From the NCBI RefSeq assembly GCF_004770895.1, contig NZ_RQHS01000016.1, forward strand, positions 62,001 to 126,000: a DNA stretch of 64,000 bases. The letters run 5' to 3'. The translations under genes were made by a program, and so were the position numbers. The notes under the pieces are model-generated. The model ran no database searches. It was not told the origin of the DNA and saw nothing but the letters and a program-made list of their open reading frames with translations. This document shows positions 26,688 through 35,230 of the stretch, piece after piece. Position 1 is the first letter of the stretch; each line of letters begins with the position of its first letter. Origin of the DNA: Leptospira dzoumogneensis (lineage in GTDB: Bacteria; Spirochaetota; Leptospiria; Leptospirales; Leptospiraceae).

Positions 26688-27764
26688 TTAGAATGTAGTG
26701 GTGAATACCGGCCCGATCGCCCAGGATCTATTAAAGCTAAATAAGATCTCAGGCTCGGAATATGCATAATTCGCCATGATCCCCATATTCGGATGCAGAA
26801 ACACTAGCAAGGTAGCTGAAACGTTCCAAGCTGCTTGGGAAAAGTTCCTTCTCGCATTGATCGTAAGGCTTATGAACTTTTTATAATCCATAAAGAAGAC
26901 AACTCCTGCACTTCTTGCCTGTCTGGACACCTGTGTCATTGAGTCAACAGTGCTTACAGAACCTACTCCTTGATAATACCATGCGTCTAACATTCCATTC
27001 GGATCCGCAGGATATCCATTCACATTATTCTGCACGGTTCCCGCAGTAGTTCTTACATTGATATGGTATTCGTTGCCTGCGTATTGGAAATAAGGGGTGA
27101 TATACCAGCTTTGAATAGGCAGCTTTATACGAAGCCCTGCCTTACCTACATCGGAACTATATCCATCGTCCGCATCTATAGTAGGAAAAGATTCGTATAG
27201 TCCGTTGCCCACAGTGGTACCAATAACGTTACGCGCCTTGTAATAAGCTCCGAAAGCGGCATATCCTATCCCTACCATCGGTTGGACATAACGACTTATA
27301 TTCATATAATAGTCCAGGTTGGTAGAATAAACATTGCCTCCCGCATTTCCTTCCGCGGTATTCACTCCTATCCGAGGATTCCTAAGAGGCTGAAAATTCA
27401 CATCCACTCTGGCGTAAGTAGCTTGGAAAACCAATGAGTCACTTAGTACCATGAACTGTAATCCTTTTTGAGGACCAATCCCCTCTACTCCTAAGTCCAT
27501 GGCTCCATTTTGTGTAAGACCGCTGACTCTGCCTAAAGAAGGAATTTCTCTTTGGCCTGAGTTTGGATTTACATAGTTAAACGGAAGTTTCGTTTGTAAT
27601 TGTAAATCGAATTGCCCGGCAAAGGCTCCGAGTAAAATTCTCCATTTGTCTTTAGGCGGTTCCGCAGTTTCTTTTTCCTCTGCGGAGATCGGTAAGACCA
27701 TCAATGGAAGAAATAGTAAAAGAACAAATGCCCTCACTAACTTCCCTTTCCATCCGTATCGCAT
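26688..27764 (-). CDS. Outer-membrane beta-barrel protein
   Basis: 358 residues from ATG 27764, chosen over ATG 27770 because AGGAG then lies seven bases upstream. Signal peptide KGKLVRAFVLLLFLPLMVLP with cleavage after SAEE region. The rest is alternating hydrophobic/polar beta strands with many aromatic residues and a terminal Phe (AIGPVFTTTF), the BAM-recognised end of an outer-membrane barrel. Possibly of the phenol-degradation MetA/porin-like type, but that is a guess. Driven by a sigma-54 promoter, so it may be the outer-membrane route for the same substrate as the neighbouring hydrolases. Confidence 0.75.
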   Translation of the reverse strand: MRYGWKGKLVRAFVLLLFLPLMVLPISAEEKETAEPPKDKWRILLGAFAGQFDLQLQTKLPFNYVNPNSGQREIPSLGRVSGLTQNGAMDLGVEGIGPQKGLQFMVLSDSLVFQATYARVDVNFQPLRNPRIGVNTAEGNAGGNVYSTNLDYYMNISRYVQPMVGIGYAAFGAYYKARNVIGTTVGNGLYESFPTIDADDGYSSDVGKAGLRIKLPIQSWYITPYFQYAGNEYHINVRTTAGTVQNNVNGYPADPNGMLDAWYYQGVGSVSTVDSMTQVSRQARSAGVVFFMDYKKFISLTINARRNFSQAAWNVSATLLVFLHPNMGIMANYAYSEPEILFSFNRSWAIGPVFTTTF

Positions 27765-27834
27765 TAACATTCTCCTCGTTTTTATACGAGTCTCCTAAAT
27801 CCATTTTGAAGTTTTCAAGAGACTAACCTTCTTA

Positions 27835-27850
27835 AGCAGTTTTCGTGCCA
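27835..27850 (-). promoter_or_regulatory. Sigma-54 promoter for the outer-membrane protein
   Basis: On the minus strand TGGCACGAAAACTGCT: a perfect TGGCACG and GG-N10-GC spacing. Expected start near 27825, about 60 bases before the gene. Confidence 0.8.
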
Positions 27851-27921
27851 GAAAGAAATTTATAAAACTTCTCGGAGAAACTTGCTTAAAACAAAGAGAT
27901 AAAGCATTCCAATAGGCAACT

Positions 27922-27968
27922 GATTGAAATCGATCGACCGTTCTCTGCCATACTGATTGAAAACAATC
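27922..27968. promoter_or_regulatory. Paired upstream activator sites, locus B
   Basis: GATTGAAATCGATC at 27922-27935 and GATTGAAAACAATC at 27955-27968 (GATTG-AAAA-CAATC), 33 bp start to start. They lie 72 bp from the minus promoter GG and 94 bp from the plus promoter GG, nearly the same as at locus A. Confidence 0.65.
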
Positions 27969-28061
27969 AATGTTTCAGGTTCCAAAACGATTGGAATAAA
28001 TTAAATGCGAAATCAAGGCAAGATACGAAGAAACATCCAAGATAAAAATCCAAACTAGGAT

Positions 28062-28077
28062 TGGCACGTTTCCTGCT
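28062..28077 (+). promoter_or_regulatory. Sigma-54 promoter for the SpoIIE phosphatase gene
   Basis: TGGCACGTTTCCTGCT with GG at 28063-28064 and GC at 28075-28076. Expected start near 28088, only about nine bases before the likely ATG at 28097. The in-frame TTG at 28061 would put the promoter inside the coding sequence and is rejected. Confidence 0.75.
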
Positions 28078-28096
28078 AAAAGTCTTCGGGGGCCTT

Positions 28097-30385
28097 ATGA
28101 GCTTAGAGCTGACTTTTTTTTCTTTTGGATCTTTGATCGTTTGTATATTCACTGCGGTACTGGGAAGTTTTTTAGCCGCGATCCGGAACAGATCCAAATC
28201 CAGTTCTTATTTGGCTGGGGCATTTTTCTTATTATCTATCCACGCATTCGCATTTGTGATCGCGTATAGTATAGATTCTCCCATAGCCGCCTATCATAGA
28301 TGGCTTATTTTAGCCGTTATTCCCGCATTTTCTTGTATGGGACAGTTCTTCTTCTTTTATCCGAGTCCTATAAAGGAAAAATTCGCATTTCGTTTTTTGA
28401 GCGCTCAACTACTCGTTTGGCTGGCCTTCTCATTATATTATATTTTTTGCACATTCAATAAGCCGCCTATATTCGATTTTACGGAACAGATCTGGACATT
28501 CTCTCTTCCTTTGGAGAACAAGATCCTTGGAGTTTTGGTCTTAGTTTATTCTTTTCTGATGATATTTACGGGGATATGGAGAAGTTGGACTGCTTCCAAA
28601 GAATCCAATCGTTTTACGGGACTATTCGTCTTATTCTTCTCTCTTTTGATCTTTCCTCCAGTGATCGCAAATAGTATGAGCCGCGCAGGACTTATCTCCA
28701 GGACGGATTTTCTGACTGTTTATACATTTTTTATGATCCCGGGAAGTTTTGTGATCCTGGTACTTTATATCAATACAACTTCTGACCAAACTCGTTTTCT
28801 AAACAGGATCACTGGGATTTGTTTAGGGACATTCTTACTCATTCTTTATTGGATAGGACTCGCTTCCGTTTCCAGGCAAGAAGATACATTCGATCTGAGT
28901 AAATTGAGAGAAGCGGAGAATTCGATTTTTATAAAGAAAAATGGCCCAAAAACGGAATCTGCCGCCCGTATTGGAACTCCCACAAAACAGGAATCAAACT
29001 CTTCTCCGCATGTAGGAGCTCCTACATCTCCAGACTCCCTCAAAAGATATCCAAGACAGTCCTATGGATACTATGATTCCGTTTTTCCTTCGGAAGCAGA
29101 ACGTTATTTTGTGGAAGGTAACAAAGAAGAGCCAAGATCCGTATTATATAAATTCGCTTTAGAAGATCAAAAATATGAAGTAAAATTTCCGTACGAAGAA
29201 TATAGAAACTTTCTTCATACAGCGATCAGGCCTTATTTTTTAATTTTATTCATTACCGTACTCGTGGTCCTTTTTGGGTTCAGACTTTTTTTTAGAGGAG
29301 CGATCTGGAATCCTCTCAAAAATTTATTAATTGGAATTGATAAAGTAAACCAAGGAGATCTAAACACAAAGATCCAGGTCCGCATCCAAGACGAGATCGG
29401 TTTTCTTACCGATTCATTCAATGGAATGGTAAGTTCCATCCGAGAAGCAAGAACCGCTCTCTCCGTATATGCGGATACATTAGAAGATCAAGTTAAAGAC
29501 AGGACTTCCAGGCTTACAAAATTATTGGAACAACAACAAGGAGATTATTTTTTAACGTCCCTTCTTCTTAAACCCTTTGGAATAGATACTATCCGGAACG
29601 GAAGAGTTTTCATAGAATCATTCACCCGCCAGAAAAAACAGTTTGTGTTCAAAGAACAAAACCACGAGATCGGCGGAGATCTTTGTATGTCCACCAGCCT
29701 CAAGATAGGAGGCGCAAATTGTACAGTGTTCATGAACGCGGACGCAATGGGAAAATCGATCCAAGGGGCAGGAGGTGCAATCGTTTTAGGCTCCGTATTC
29801 GGTGCAATTTTAAACAGAACCCGGCTCTTCGAAGATAAAACATTAGAGTTAAGTCCTCAGCGTTGGTTGAGATCCGCTTTTTTAGAACTTTCTAAAGTAT
29901 TTGAAATATTCGAAGGAAGTATGTTGGTCACCGCAGTCCTGGGAGTGATAGAAGAATCCACAGGCAAAACCTATTTAGTTAACGCAGAACATCCTTCTCC
30001 TATCTTATACAGGAACGGAAAAGCAAGTCTGATCCCGACCAAACATTTTTTCAATCGTATAGGATTACCTTTCGATCCATCTGCAACATTTACGGTCCAA
30101 TCATTTCAACTAAAGATCGGAGATTGTTTGTTCTTAGGATCCGACGGCAAAGATGATTTGATAGTAGGTATCCGAGAAGATGGAAGTAAAGAGATCAACG
30201 AAAACCAAGAAGCATTTCTATCTAGGATAGAAGAAGCGAAAGGAGATCTGCATAAGATCTACCAAGACATGGAAGAATATCTTACGGACGATATTTCTTT
30301 TTTAAAGATAGAATACTCTCTTTCTAAAGAGCCGATTAAAATGAACGGTCAACCTGCAAGACTCGTATCAAAAGAAATAAATTAA
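28097..30385 (+). CDS. 7TM-HAMP-SpoIIE (PP2C-type) serine phosphatase
   Basis: 762 residues from ATG 28097 (GGGGG at 28088-28092). Seven or so membrane helices (about 1-250), an extracytoplasmic segment, a further helix, HAMP (about 405-455), coiled coil, then a SpoIIE-type PP2C domain: EIGGDLCMS, VFMNADAMGKSIQGAG and FLGSDGKDDL carry the metal-binding Asp residues. It dephosphorylates a partner protein (commonly an anti-anti-sigma factor) in response to an external signal. The input half is related to that of the sigma-54 activator at 21333. Two copies of the 16-nt palindrome lie in the loop-coding region and read as I-G-T-P-T and V-G-A-P-T. Confidence 0.85.
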   Translation: MSLELTFFSFGSLIVCIFTAVLGSFLAAIRNRSKSSSYLAGAFFLLSIHAFAFVIAYSIDSPIAAYHRWLILAVIPAFSCMGQFFFFYPSPIKEKFAFRFLSAQLLVWLAFSLYYIFCTFNKPPIFDFTEQIWTFSLPLENKILGVLVLVYSFLMIFTGIWRSWTASKESNRFTGLFVLFFSLLIFPPVIANSMSRAGLISRTDFLTVYTFFMIPGSFVILVLYINTTSDQTRFLNRITGICLGTFLLILYWIGLASVSRQEDTFDLSKLREAENSIFIKKNGPKTESAARIGTPTKQESNSSPHVGAPTSPDSLKRYPRQSYGYYDSVFPSEAERYFVEGNKEEPRSVLYKFALEDQKYEVKFPYEEYRNFLHTAIRPYFLILFITVLVVLFGFRLFFRGAIWNPLKNLLIGIDKVNQGDLNTKIQVRIQDEIGFLTDSFNGMVSSIREARTALSVYADTLEDQVKDRTSRLTKLLEQQQGDYFLTSLLLKPFGIDTIRNGRVFIESFTRQKKQFVFKEQNHEIGGDLCMSTSLKIGGANCTVFMNADAMGKSIQGAGGAIVLGSVFGAILNRTRLFEDKTLELSPQRWLRSAFLELSKVFEIFEGSMLVTAVLGVIEESTGKTYLVNAEHPSPILYRNGKASLIPTKHFFNRIGLPFDPSATFTVQSFQLKIGDCLFLGSDGKDDLIVGIREDGSKEINENQEAFLSRIEEAKGDLHKIYQDMEEYLTDDISFLKIEYSLSKEPIKMNGQPARLVSKEIN
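28969..29026. repeat. Two palindrome copies inside the phosphatase gene
   Basis: TATTGGAACTCCCACA (28969-28984, imperfect) and TGTAGGAGCTCCTACA (29011-29026, perfect), 42 bp apart start to start and in the same reading phase. They encode part of a Ser/Pro/Lys-rich loop outside the membrane. Confidence 0.75.
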
Positions 30386-30404
30386 AACAATAAGGAGAAA
30401 AAAA

Positions 30405-31301
30405 ATGCAAAGTGGATTTTTATTGGAGATAGTTCTCCCGATCTCACTTTTTATAATCATGTTCGGGATGGGACTATCTTTGACACTCAAAGATTTCGAG
30501 AGAGTGGCTTTATTTCCTAAAGCAGTATTGGTCGGACTTTTAGCCCAACTTTTACTGTTACCTTTTTTAGGATTTATGGTAGCTACAATGTTCCATCTGG
30601 AACCATTGCTTGCAGTTGGATTAATGGTATTATCCTGCTGTCCTTCCGGCCCTACTTCAAATATGTATTCGTATTTGTTTAAAGGTGATGTGGCTCTATC
30701 CGTAACATTAACCGCCCTAATTAGCGTGATCAAACCTTTCACTCTTCCATTTTTAACTTACTATTCAATGGTATATTTTATGGGAGAAGGGAAAACGATA
30801 GATCTCCCTATTTTCAAAACAATTGTACAACTATTTGTGATCACTGTGCTACCGGTAGGGATCGGAATGGCTGTAAAAAATTATTCTCCTAAATTTGCAG
30901 AAGGTTGTGAGAAGCCTGTAAAAGTTTTTTCGATGATAATTCTATTCGCGATCATCGCAGGATTGGTCCGACAGAACTGGGAGAAAATGTGGGGATTTTT
31001 TGCTCAAAGTGGAGCCGCTGCACTTACCATGAATTGTATTTGTATCAGTCTTGGATTTTTGCTCGGCCTACTCTTACGATTAAGCAGGACCCAAGCAGTT
31101 ACGATCGCATTCGAATTAGGGATCCAAAATGGAACCACAGCACTTTTGGTGACAGGAACAATTTTGCAAGTTCCAACGATGACGGTTGTCCCTATCACTT
31201 ATAGCCTTCTCATGTTTGTGACCGCACTGGTATTCGGGTTATTTATTTTAAAGAATAGAAGATCCATTTTAGACCAACCTTCTTTAGAAAGAGTAAGCTA
31301 A
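30405..31301 (+). CDS. Bile acid:sodium symporter (BASS) family transporter
   Basis: 298 residues, about nine to ten membrane helices. Family hallmarks: FGMGLSLTLKDFERV near the start, CCPSGPTSNMYSYLFKGDVAL (the unwound Na-site helix) and ELGIQNGTTALLV. It imports organic anions with sodium across the inner membrane. It follows the phosphatase by 19 bp with AAGGAG, so it belongs to the same sigma-54 transcript. A paralogue is at 56615. Confidence 0.88.
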   Translation: MQSGFLLEIVLPISLFIIMFGMGLSLTLKDFERVALFPKAVLVGLLAQLLLLPFLGFMVATMFHLEPLLAVGLMVLSCCPSGPTSNMYSYLFKGDVALSVTLTALISVIKPFTLPFLTYYSMVYFMGEGKTIDLPIFKTIVQLFVITVLPVGIGMAVKNYSPKFAEGCEKPVKVFSMIILFAIIAGLVRQNWEKMWGFFAQSGAAALTMNCICISLGFLLGLLLRLSRTQAVTIAFELGIQNGTTALLVTGTILQVPTMTVVPITYSLLMFVTALVFGLFILKNRRSILDQPSLERVS

Positions 31302-31314
31302 ACCTTAGAAATAA

Positions 31315-31346
31315 AAAACCCCGAAAGAAGTTTCTCTCGGGGTTTT
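31315..31346. terminator. Bidirectional terminator
   Basis: AAAACCCCGA / TCGGGGTTTT (31315-31324, 31337-31346), 10-bp stem with A/T runs on both sides, between the convergent BASS and thiolase genes. Confidence 0.85.
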
Positions 31347-31357
31347 AAACTTTAGAG

Positions 31358-32683
31358 TTAAGCCTTATATCTTTCGATGAGCATTGAACCTGCAATTCCT
31401 CCATGAGCACATGCAGTGAGTAATACTTTATTCGCTTTAGGATCTTCTTGCAGATCCATGATCGCATTATTCACTAAACGAACTCCTGTAGCTCCGAATG
31501 GGTGACCGATCGCGATGGATCCTCCATTAGGATTGATCTTCTTCTCATCGAATTTTTTCTCCCAATCCCAACCGGTATCCATTTTTAACTGTTCCATTGC
31601 CGCAACCGCAGTGGCAGCATAAGCCTCATGGATCTCTACATAATCCATATCTTCTAATTTCAATTGCAGGTCTTCCAACAGACCTTCTGTGGCAACTGCT
31701 TGTCCAAGTCCCATAAGATTCGGATGAACACCTTTCATTCTCCATCCGGAAAGTAGTCCTTCTATCTTTAAGCCAAGAGCTTTAGCTTTTTCAACAGTAG
31801 TGATGATCACTCCTGCTGCCCCGTCGGAACGAGGGCTCGCGTTAAAAATGGAAACTGTAGGCCCATGTGTTTTCTTCAGATCTTTACCGTATTTTTTCTT
31901 AAAGTCTTCGAACTTACTTTGAGGATTATCGAAAAGAAGCATCGCTCTTCCCATGCGGCTTGGATTTTCTACGAGACCTTTTCTGAGTTCTACAGCCTCG
32001 TCTATTTTAAGCATATTCCCTTCTTGGTCTTTTACGGGAATGATAAACTGTTCGTATTTTCCCGACATAGAAGCTTCGTAAGTACGTTTAAATGATTCGA
32101 AAGCTACTTTATCTGTGATCTCACGAGATAATTCGTAGTTCTGTGCGAGAATCTCCGCGGTCACCTGCATTCCGTAAGAATTCTCCCCATCATCCAAACC
32201 GTCTTCCAAGGTATCTCTAAGCTCCACTCCTTCCGGAAGATTATCTGGAAGAAGTTTATTCAATTTTTCTAATGATCCTGTTTTCTTATTTAGGCGAGCG
32301 TTTTTAACTATAAAAGGCATGTCAGTCTGAGATTCTTCCCCGATTACCAGAAAGACTTCTCCTTCTCCCAAAATGATCCTGCGTGCGGCTTCGGAGACGG
32401 CTTCTATCCCGGATACACAGTTATTGGAAAGTGTGATGGAAGGAATTTCATCTCTGAGTCCGATCAGATTTGCGATCACGCGGGCGGGATTCGGAGAACT
32501 TGGAAAACCTTCTCCCACTATGATCCCGTCTATATCTTCTTTTTTGATCCCACTTTTTTGAATAATACTCTCCGCTACTATCTTTCCCAAATGATGGGCG
32601 GGATAAGCTCCTAATCCTTTCGCGATCTGTGCGAATGGAGTTCTTAAAGGTGTGCAAATTGCGAGTTTAGTTTCGAGTTTCAT
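31358..32683 (-). CDS. FadI-like acetyl-CoA C-acyltransferase, copy 1
   Basis: 441 residues from ATG 32683, which has AAGGAG nine bases upstream; a longer frame to 32818 is rejected. Thiolase motifs: nucleophilic Cys in LSNNCVSGIEAV, IAIGHPFGATG with the His, and TACAHGGIAG with the second Cys. Cleaves 3-ketoacyl-CoA in beta-oxidation. It is about 80% identical by eye in its first 60 residues to the gene just upstream, so the two are a tandem duplication. Terminators on both sides mean the copies are separately terminated. Confidence 0.9.
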   Translation of the reverse strand: MKLETKLAICTPLRTPFAQIAKGLGAYPAHHLGKIVAESIIQKSGIKKEDIDGIIVGEGFPSSPNPARVIANLIGLRDEIPSITLSNNCVSGIEAVSEAARRIILGEGEVFLVIGEESQTDMPFIVKNARLNKKTGSLEKLNKLLPDNLPEGVELRDTLEDGLDDGENSYGMQVTAEILAQNYELSREITDKVAFESFKRTYEASMSGKYEQFIIPVKDQEGNMLKIDEAVELRKGLVENPSRMGRAMLLFDNPQSKFEDFKKKYGKDLKKTHGPTVSIFNASPRSDGAAGVIITTVEKAKALGLKIEGLLSGWRMKGVHPNLMGLGQAVATEGLLEDLQLKLEDMDYVEIHEAYAATAVAAMEQLKMDTGWDWEKKFDEKKINPNGGSIAIGHPFGATGVRLVNNAIMDLQEDPKANKVLLTACAHGGIAGSMLIERYKA

Positions 32684-32775
32684 CGTTTTTCTCCTTATTT
32701 GTTTTAGAAAAATCACATATGGTGCATATACACTATTTAGACTCCAAAACGAAGAACATTGAAAGCAAAAGAAAT

Positions 32776-32807
32776 AAAAAACCCTGAAGAAGTTTCCTTC
32801 TCCAGGG
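32776..32807 (-). terminator. Terminator between the two thiolases
   Basis: On the minus strand CCCTGGAGAAG-GAAA-CTTCTTCAGGG followed by TTTTTT: one mismatch in an 11-bp stem. It ends the transcript of the upstream thiolase copy. Confidence 0.85.
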
Positions 32808-32834
32808 CCTTTATTCAACTCAAGAAACTAAGGA

Positions 32835-34160
32835 TTAACCTTCGAATCTTTCGATGAGCATTGCTCCTGCAATTCCACCGTGAGCACAAGCGGTAAGGAC
32901 CACTTTTTTAGCTTTAGGGTCTTCTTGAAGGTCCATGATCGCGTTATTCACCAAACGGATACCAGTAGCTCCGAATGGGTGACCGATCGCGATAGATCCA
33001 CCGTTAGGGTTGATCTTCTTCTCGTCGAATTTTTGCTCCCATTTCCAACCGGTATCTTTTTCGATTTGGACAAGAGCTGCAACTGCAGTAGCTGCAAATG
33101 CTTCGTGGATCTCAACGTAGTCTACGTCTTCTATCTTAACTCCGGTGTCTTTAAGAAGTGATTCGGTAGCATAAGCTTGTCCGATCCCCATCAGGTTAGG
33201 ATCTACACCATACATTTTCCATCCGGAAAGAACTGCTTCGATCTTTAATCCAAGAGCTTTAGCTTTTTCTACAGTTGTTAAGATAACACCAGCTGCTCCA
33301 TCAGAACGAGGGCTCGCGTTAAAGATAGAAACTGTTGGTCCGTGAGATTTTTTAAGATATTTGGAATACTTAGTTTTGAACTCATCAAATTTCATCTGAG
33401 GGTTGTCGAAAAGAAGCATTGCTCTTCCCATACGGCTTGGGTTTTCAACAAGTCCTTCACGAAGTCCAACCGCCTCGTCGATAGTAAGTTCGGTTCCGTC
33501 TTCGTCTTTCATTGGGATAATGAACGGAGCGTATTTTCCTGCTTTAGAAGCTTCTAATGCTCTTTTGAAAGATTCGAAAGCTAATTTGTCAGTGATCTCT
33601 CTAGAAAGTTCGTAGTTCTGAGCAAGGATCTCAGCAGTTACTTGCATTCCGTAAGAAGTTTCTCCGTCGCCTAGTCCGTCCTCAAGAGTGTCTCTAAGTT
33701 CAACACCTTCAGGAAGATTGTCAGGAAGAAGTTTTTTCAGTTTATCCAAAGATCCTGCTTTCTTGTTCAATCTTGCGTTTTTCACAACGAAAGGCATAGA
33801 AGTTTGGGACTCTTCTCCGATTACCAGGAAAAGTTCACCTTCTCCGAGAATGATACGACGAGCTGCTTCGGAAAGAGCTTCGATCCCGGATACACAGTTG
33901 TTAGAAACAGTGATCGAAGGAACTTCGTCTCTGAGTCCGATTAGGTTAGCGATCACTCTCGCGGAGTTCGGAGCGTTAGAGAAACCTTCTCCAACTACGA
34001 TTCCGTCGATTTGATCTTTTTTAACTCCACTCTTTGCAATAATGTCTTCAGCCACTATACGACCTAGGTGATGGCCAGGATAGGGTCCTAAAGCTTTCGC
34101 AATTTGAGCGAAGGGAGTTCTTCTTGGCGTACAAATCGCCAATTTTTGATCGAGTTTCAT
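32835..34160 (-). CDS. FadI-like acetyl-CoA C-acyltransferase, copy 2
   Basis: 441 residues, same length and layout as its neighbour: VSNNCVSGIEAL (nucleophile), IAIGHPFGATG, TACAHGGIAG. It lies 53 bp after the double-hotdog thioesterase gene on the same strand and is probably read with it from the TetR-controlled region at 35.1 kb. Beta-oxidation thiolase; whether the two copies differ in chain-length preference cannot be read. Confidence 0.9.
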   Translation of the reverse strand: MKLDQKLAICTPRRTPFAQIAKALGPYPGHHLGRIVAEDIIAKSGVKKDQIDGIVVGEGFSNAPNSARVIANLIGLRDEVPSITVSNNCVSGIEALSEAARRIILGEGELFLVIGEESQTSMPFVVKNARLNKKAGSLDKLKKLLPDNLPEGVELRDTLEDGLGDGETSYGMQVTAEILAQNYELSREITDKLAFESFKRALEASKAGKYAPFIIPMKDEDGTELTIDEAVGLREGLVENPSRMGRAMLLFDNPQMKFDEFKTKYSKYLKKSHGPTVSIFNASPRSDGAAGVILTTVEKAKALGLKIEAVLSGWKMYGVDPNLMGIGQAYATESLLKDTGVKIEDVDYVEIHEAFAATAVAALVQIEKDTGWKWEQKFDEKKINPNGGSIAIGHPFGATGIRLVNNAIMDLQEDPKAKKVVLTACAHGGIAGAMLIERFEG

Positions 34161-34212
34161 TGTCTTTCTCCAGACCTTTTATTTGGTACGTTCATTAGAA
34201 TAAGATAATATT

Positions 34213-35076
34213 TCATTTGGAGGCCCCCTCAGGGAATTCAGTGACCCTTGCGAACACTTTCAGCAAATCCTCACCAGGTTTTTTAGGTCTGGACTTGCTT
34301 ACGGATACTACGAGTAGATCATCCATGGATTCCGCTAAAATTTCTCCAGTTTCGGAGTCGCTGACCTCTTGTCTCATACGGCTCCAAATTTTATCAAAAC
34401 TATGAATCCAAGTTTGTATCTTAGCTCTTCTGCCTGCGGCGAGAGGTTTACGATAACGGATCTTTCCACCCATATAAAAAAGTGTGGTGTCCATTGCGAC
34501 CAGATCTTCTAAGCTAAGTCCACATTCTGCGGTAAAATTCCAGCGACCTTCTTCCAATAATCTCCAATAATGAGAAGGATTATAGTCGCCGAATGGATTT
34601 CTTTCGCAGTAAAAAAGATCTCTTACTGCAAGTGTACGATCGCAAGATCCTGAAAAAGAAGGTATTGATTCGAATGAAGTGATCAGTTCATCGGAAGGAT
34701 CTTGGGCTGCGATAAGTTGGAAAGGTTTTCCGTCCTTCTCCGTTCTTGCTAATGTTCTGATCTCTGCGGCAACTTTTCCGTTTGGATCCAAAACTTCTTG
34801 GGAGAAGGTTAACAGGCCGTCTTGGCCGGAGCGATAACCAGTGCGTATGGATAATTCAGTGTTTTCCATTTGTTGGGCAAGAAAGCGTATATCCGCCCCG
34901 ACGGTTTGTAATCGAACCGATTCTTCGATCATTCTTTTCCAAGAATAGCCCGCTTCTTCTAAGATACGATATCTATCCCCTAGACAAGAGTCTTCATAAG
35001 TCCTGCTAGTGGTGTGTCTTTGCGTATCTAGATCCGAAAATCTGGTCCTGACTTGATCTTTTTCCGTAACAGACAT
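34213..35076 (-). CDS. Double-hotdog acyl-CoA/ACP thioesterase-like protein
   Basis: 287 residues from ATG 35076 (AGGA upstream); a GTG at 35094 is also in frame. Two hotdog units: the first begins VRTRFSDLDTQRHTTSRTYED and carries SVRLQTVGADIRFL; the second holds RDLFYCERNPFGDYNPSHYW and YRKPLAAGRRAKIQTW. This is the tandem 4HBT/FatA-like layout, so an acyl-CoA or acyl-ACP thioesterase is expected. Divergent from a TetR gene across an operator and followed by a thiolase, so fatty-acid turnover is likely. Confidence 0.75.
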   Translation of the reverse strand: MSVTEKDQVRTRFSDLDTQRHTTSRTYEDSCLGDRYRILEEAGYSWKRMIEESVRLQTVGADIRFLAQQMENTELSIRTGYRSGQDGLLTFSQEVLDPNGKVAAEIRTLARTEKDGKPFQLIAAQDPSDELITSFESIPSFSGSCDRTLAVRDLFYCERNPFGDYNPSHYWRLLEEGRWNFTAECGLSLEDLVAMDTTLFYMGGKIRYRKPLAAGRRAKIQTWIHSFDKIWSRMRQEVSDSETGEILAESMDDLLVVSVSKSRPKKPGEDLLKVFARVTEFPEGASK

Positions 35077-35133
35077 TTTGAATCGTCCTGACACTAGCTT
35101 AGACCCCTGGGAAATCGGGGCAATAAAAAAATA

Positions 35134-35149
35134 CAGAACGTTCGTTCTG
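35134..35149. promoter_or_regulatory. Palindromic operator beside the TetR gene
   Basis: CAGAACG-TT-CGTTCTG: perfect 7-bp arms in the divergent region between the thioesterase (starts 35076) and TetR (starts 35231) genes; flanked by A and T runs. The position and symmetry fit autoregulation by the TetR protein. Confidence 0.65.
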
Positions 35150-35230
35150 GTTTTTTATACGCTAAACCCAAATTCTATTGACGAAACGAGGTTTTTAGGG
35201 CAATACTGAAAAAATAACGTATTTAAGCAC

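Noticed and set aside
28061..28096. TTG start for the phosphatase gene
   Set aside because: The first bases are the -24/-12 elements of a sigma-54 promoter; ATG 28097 is better.
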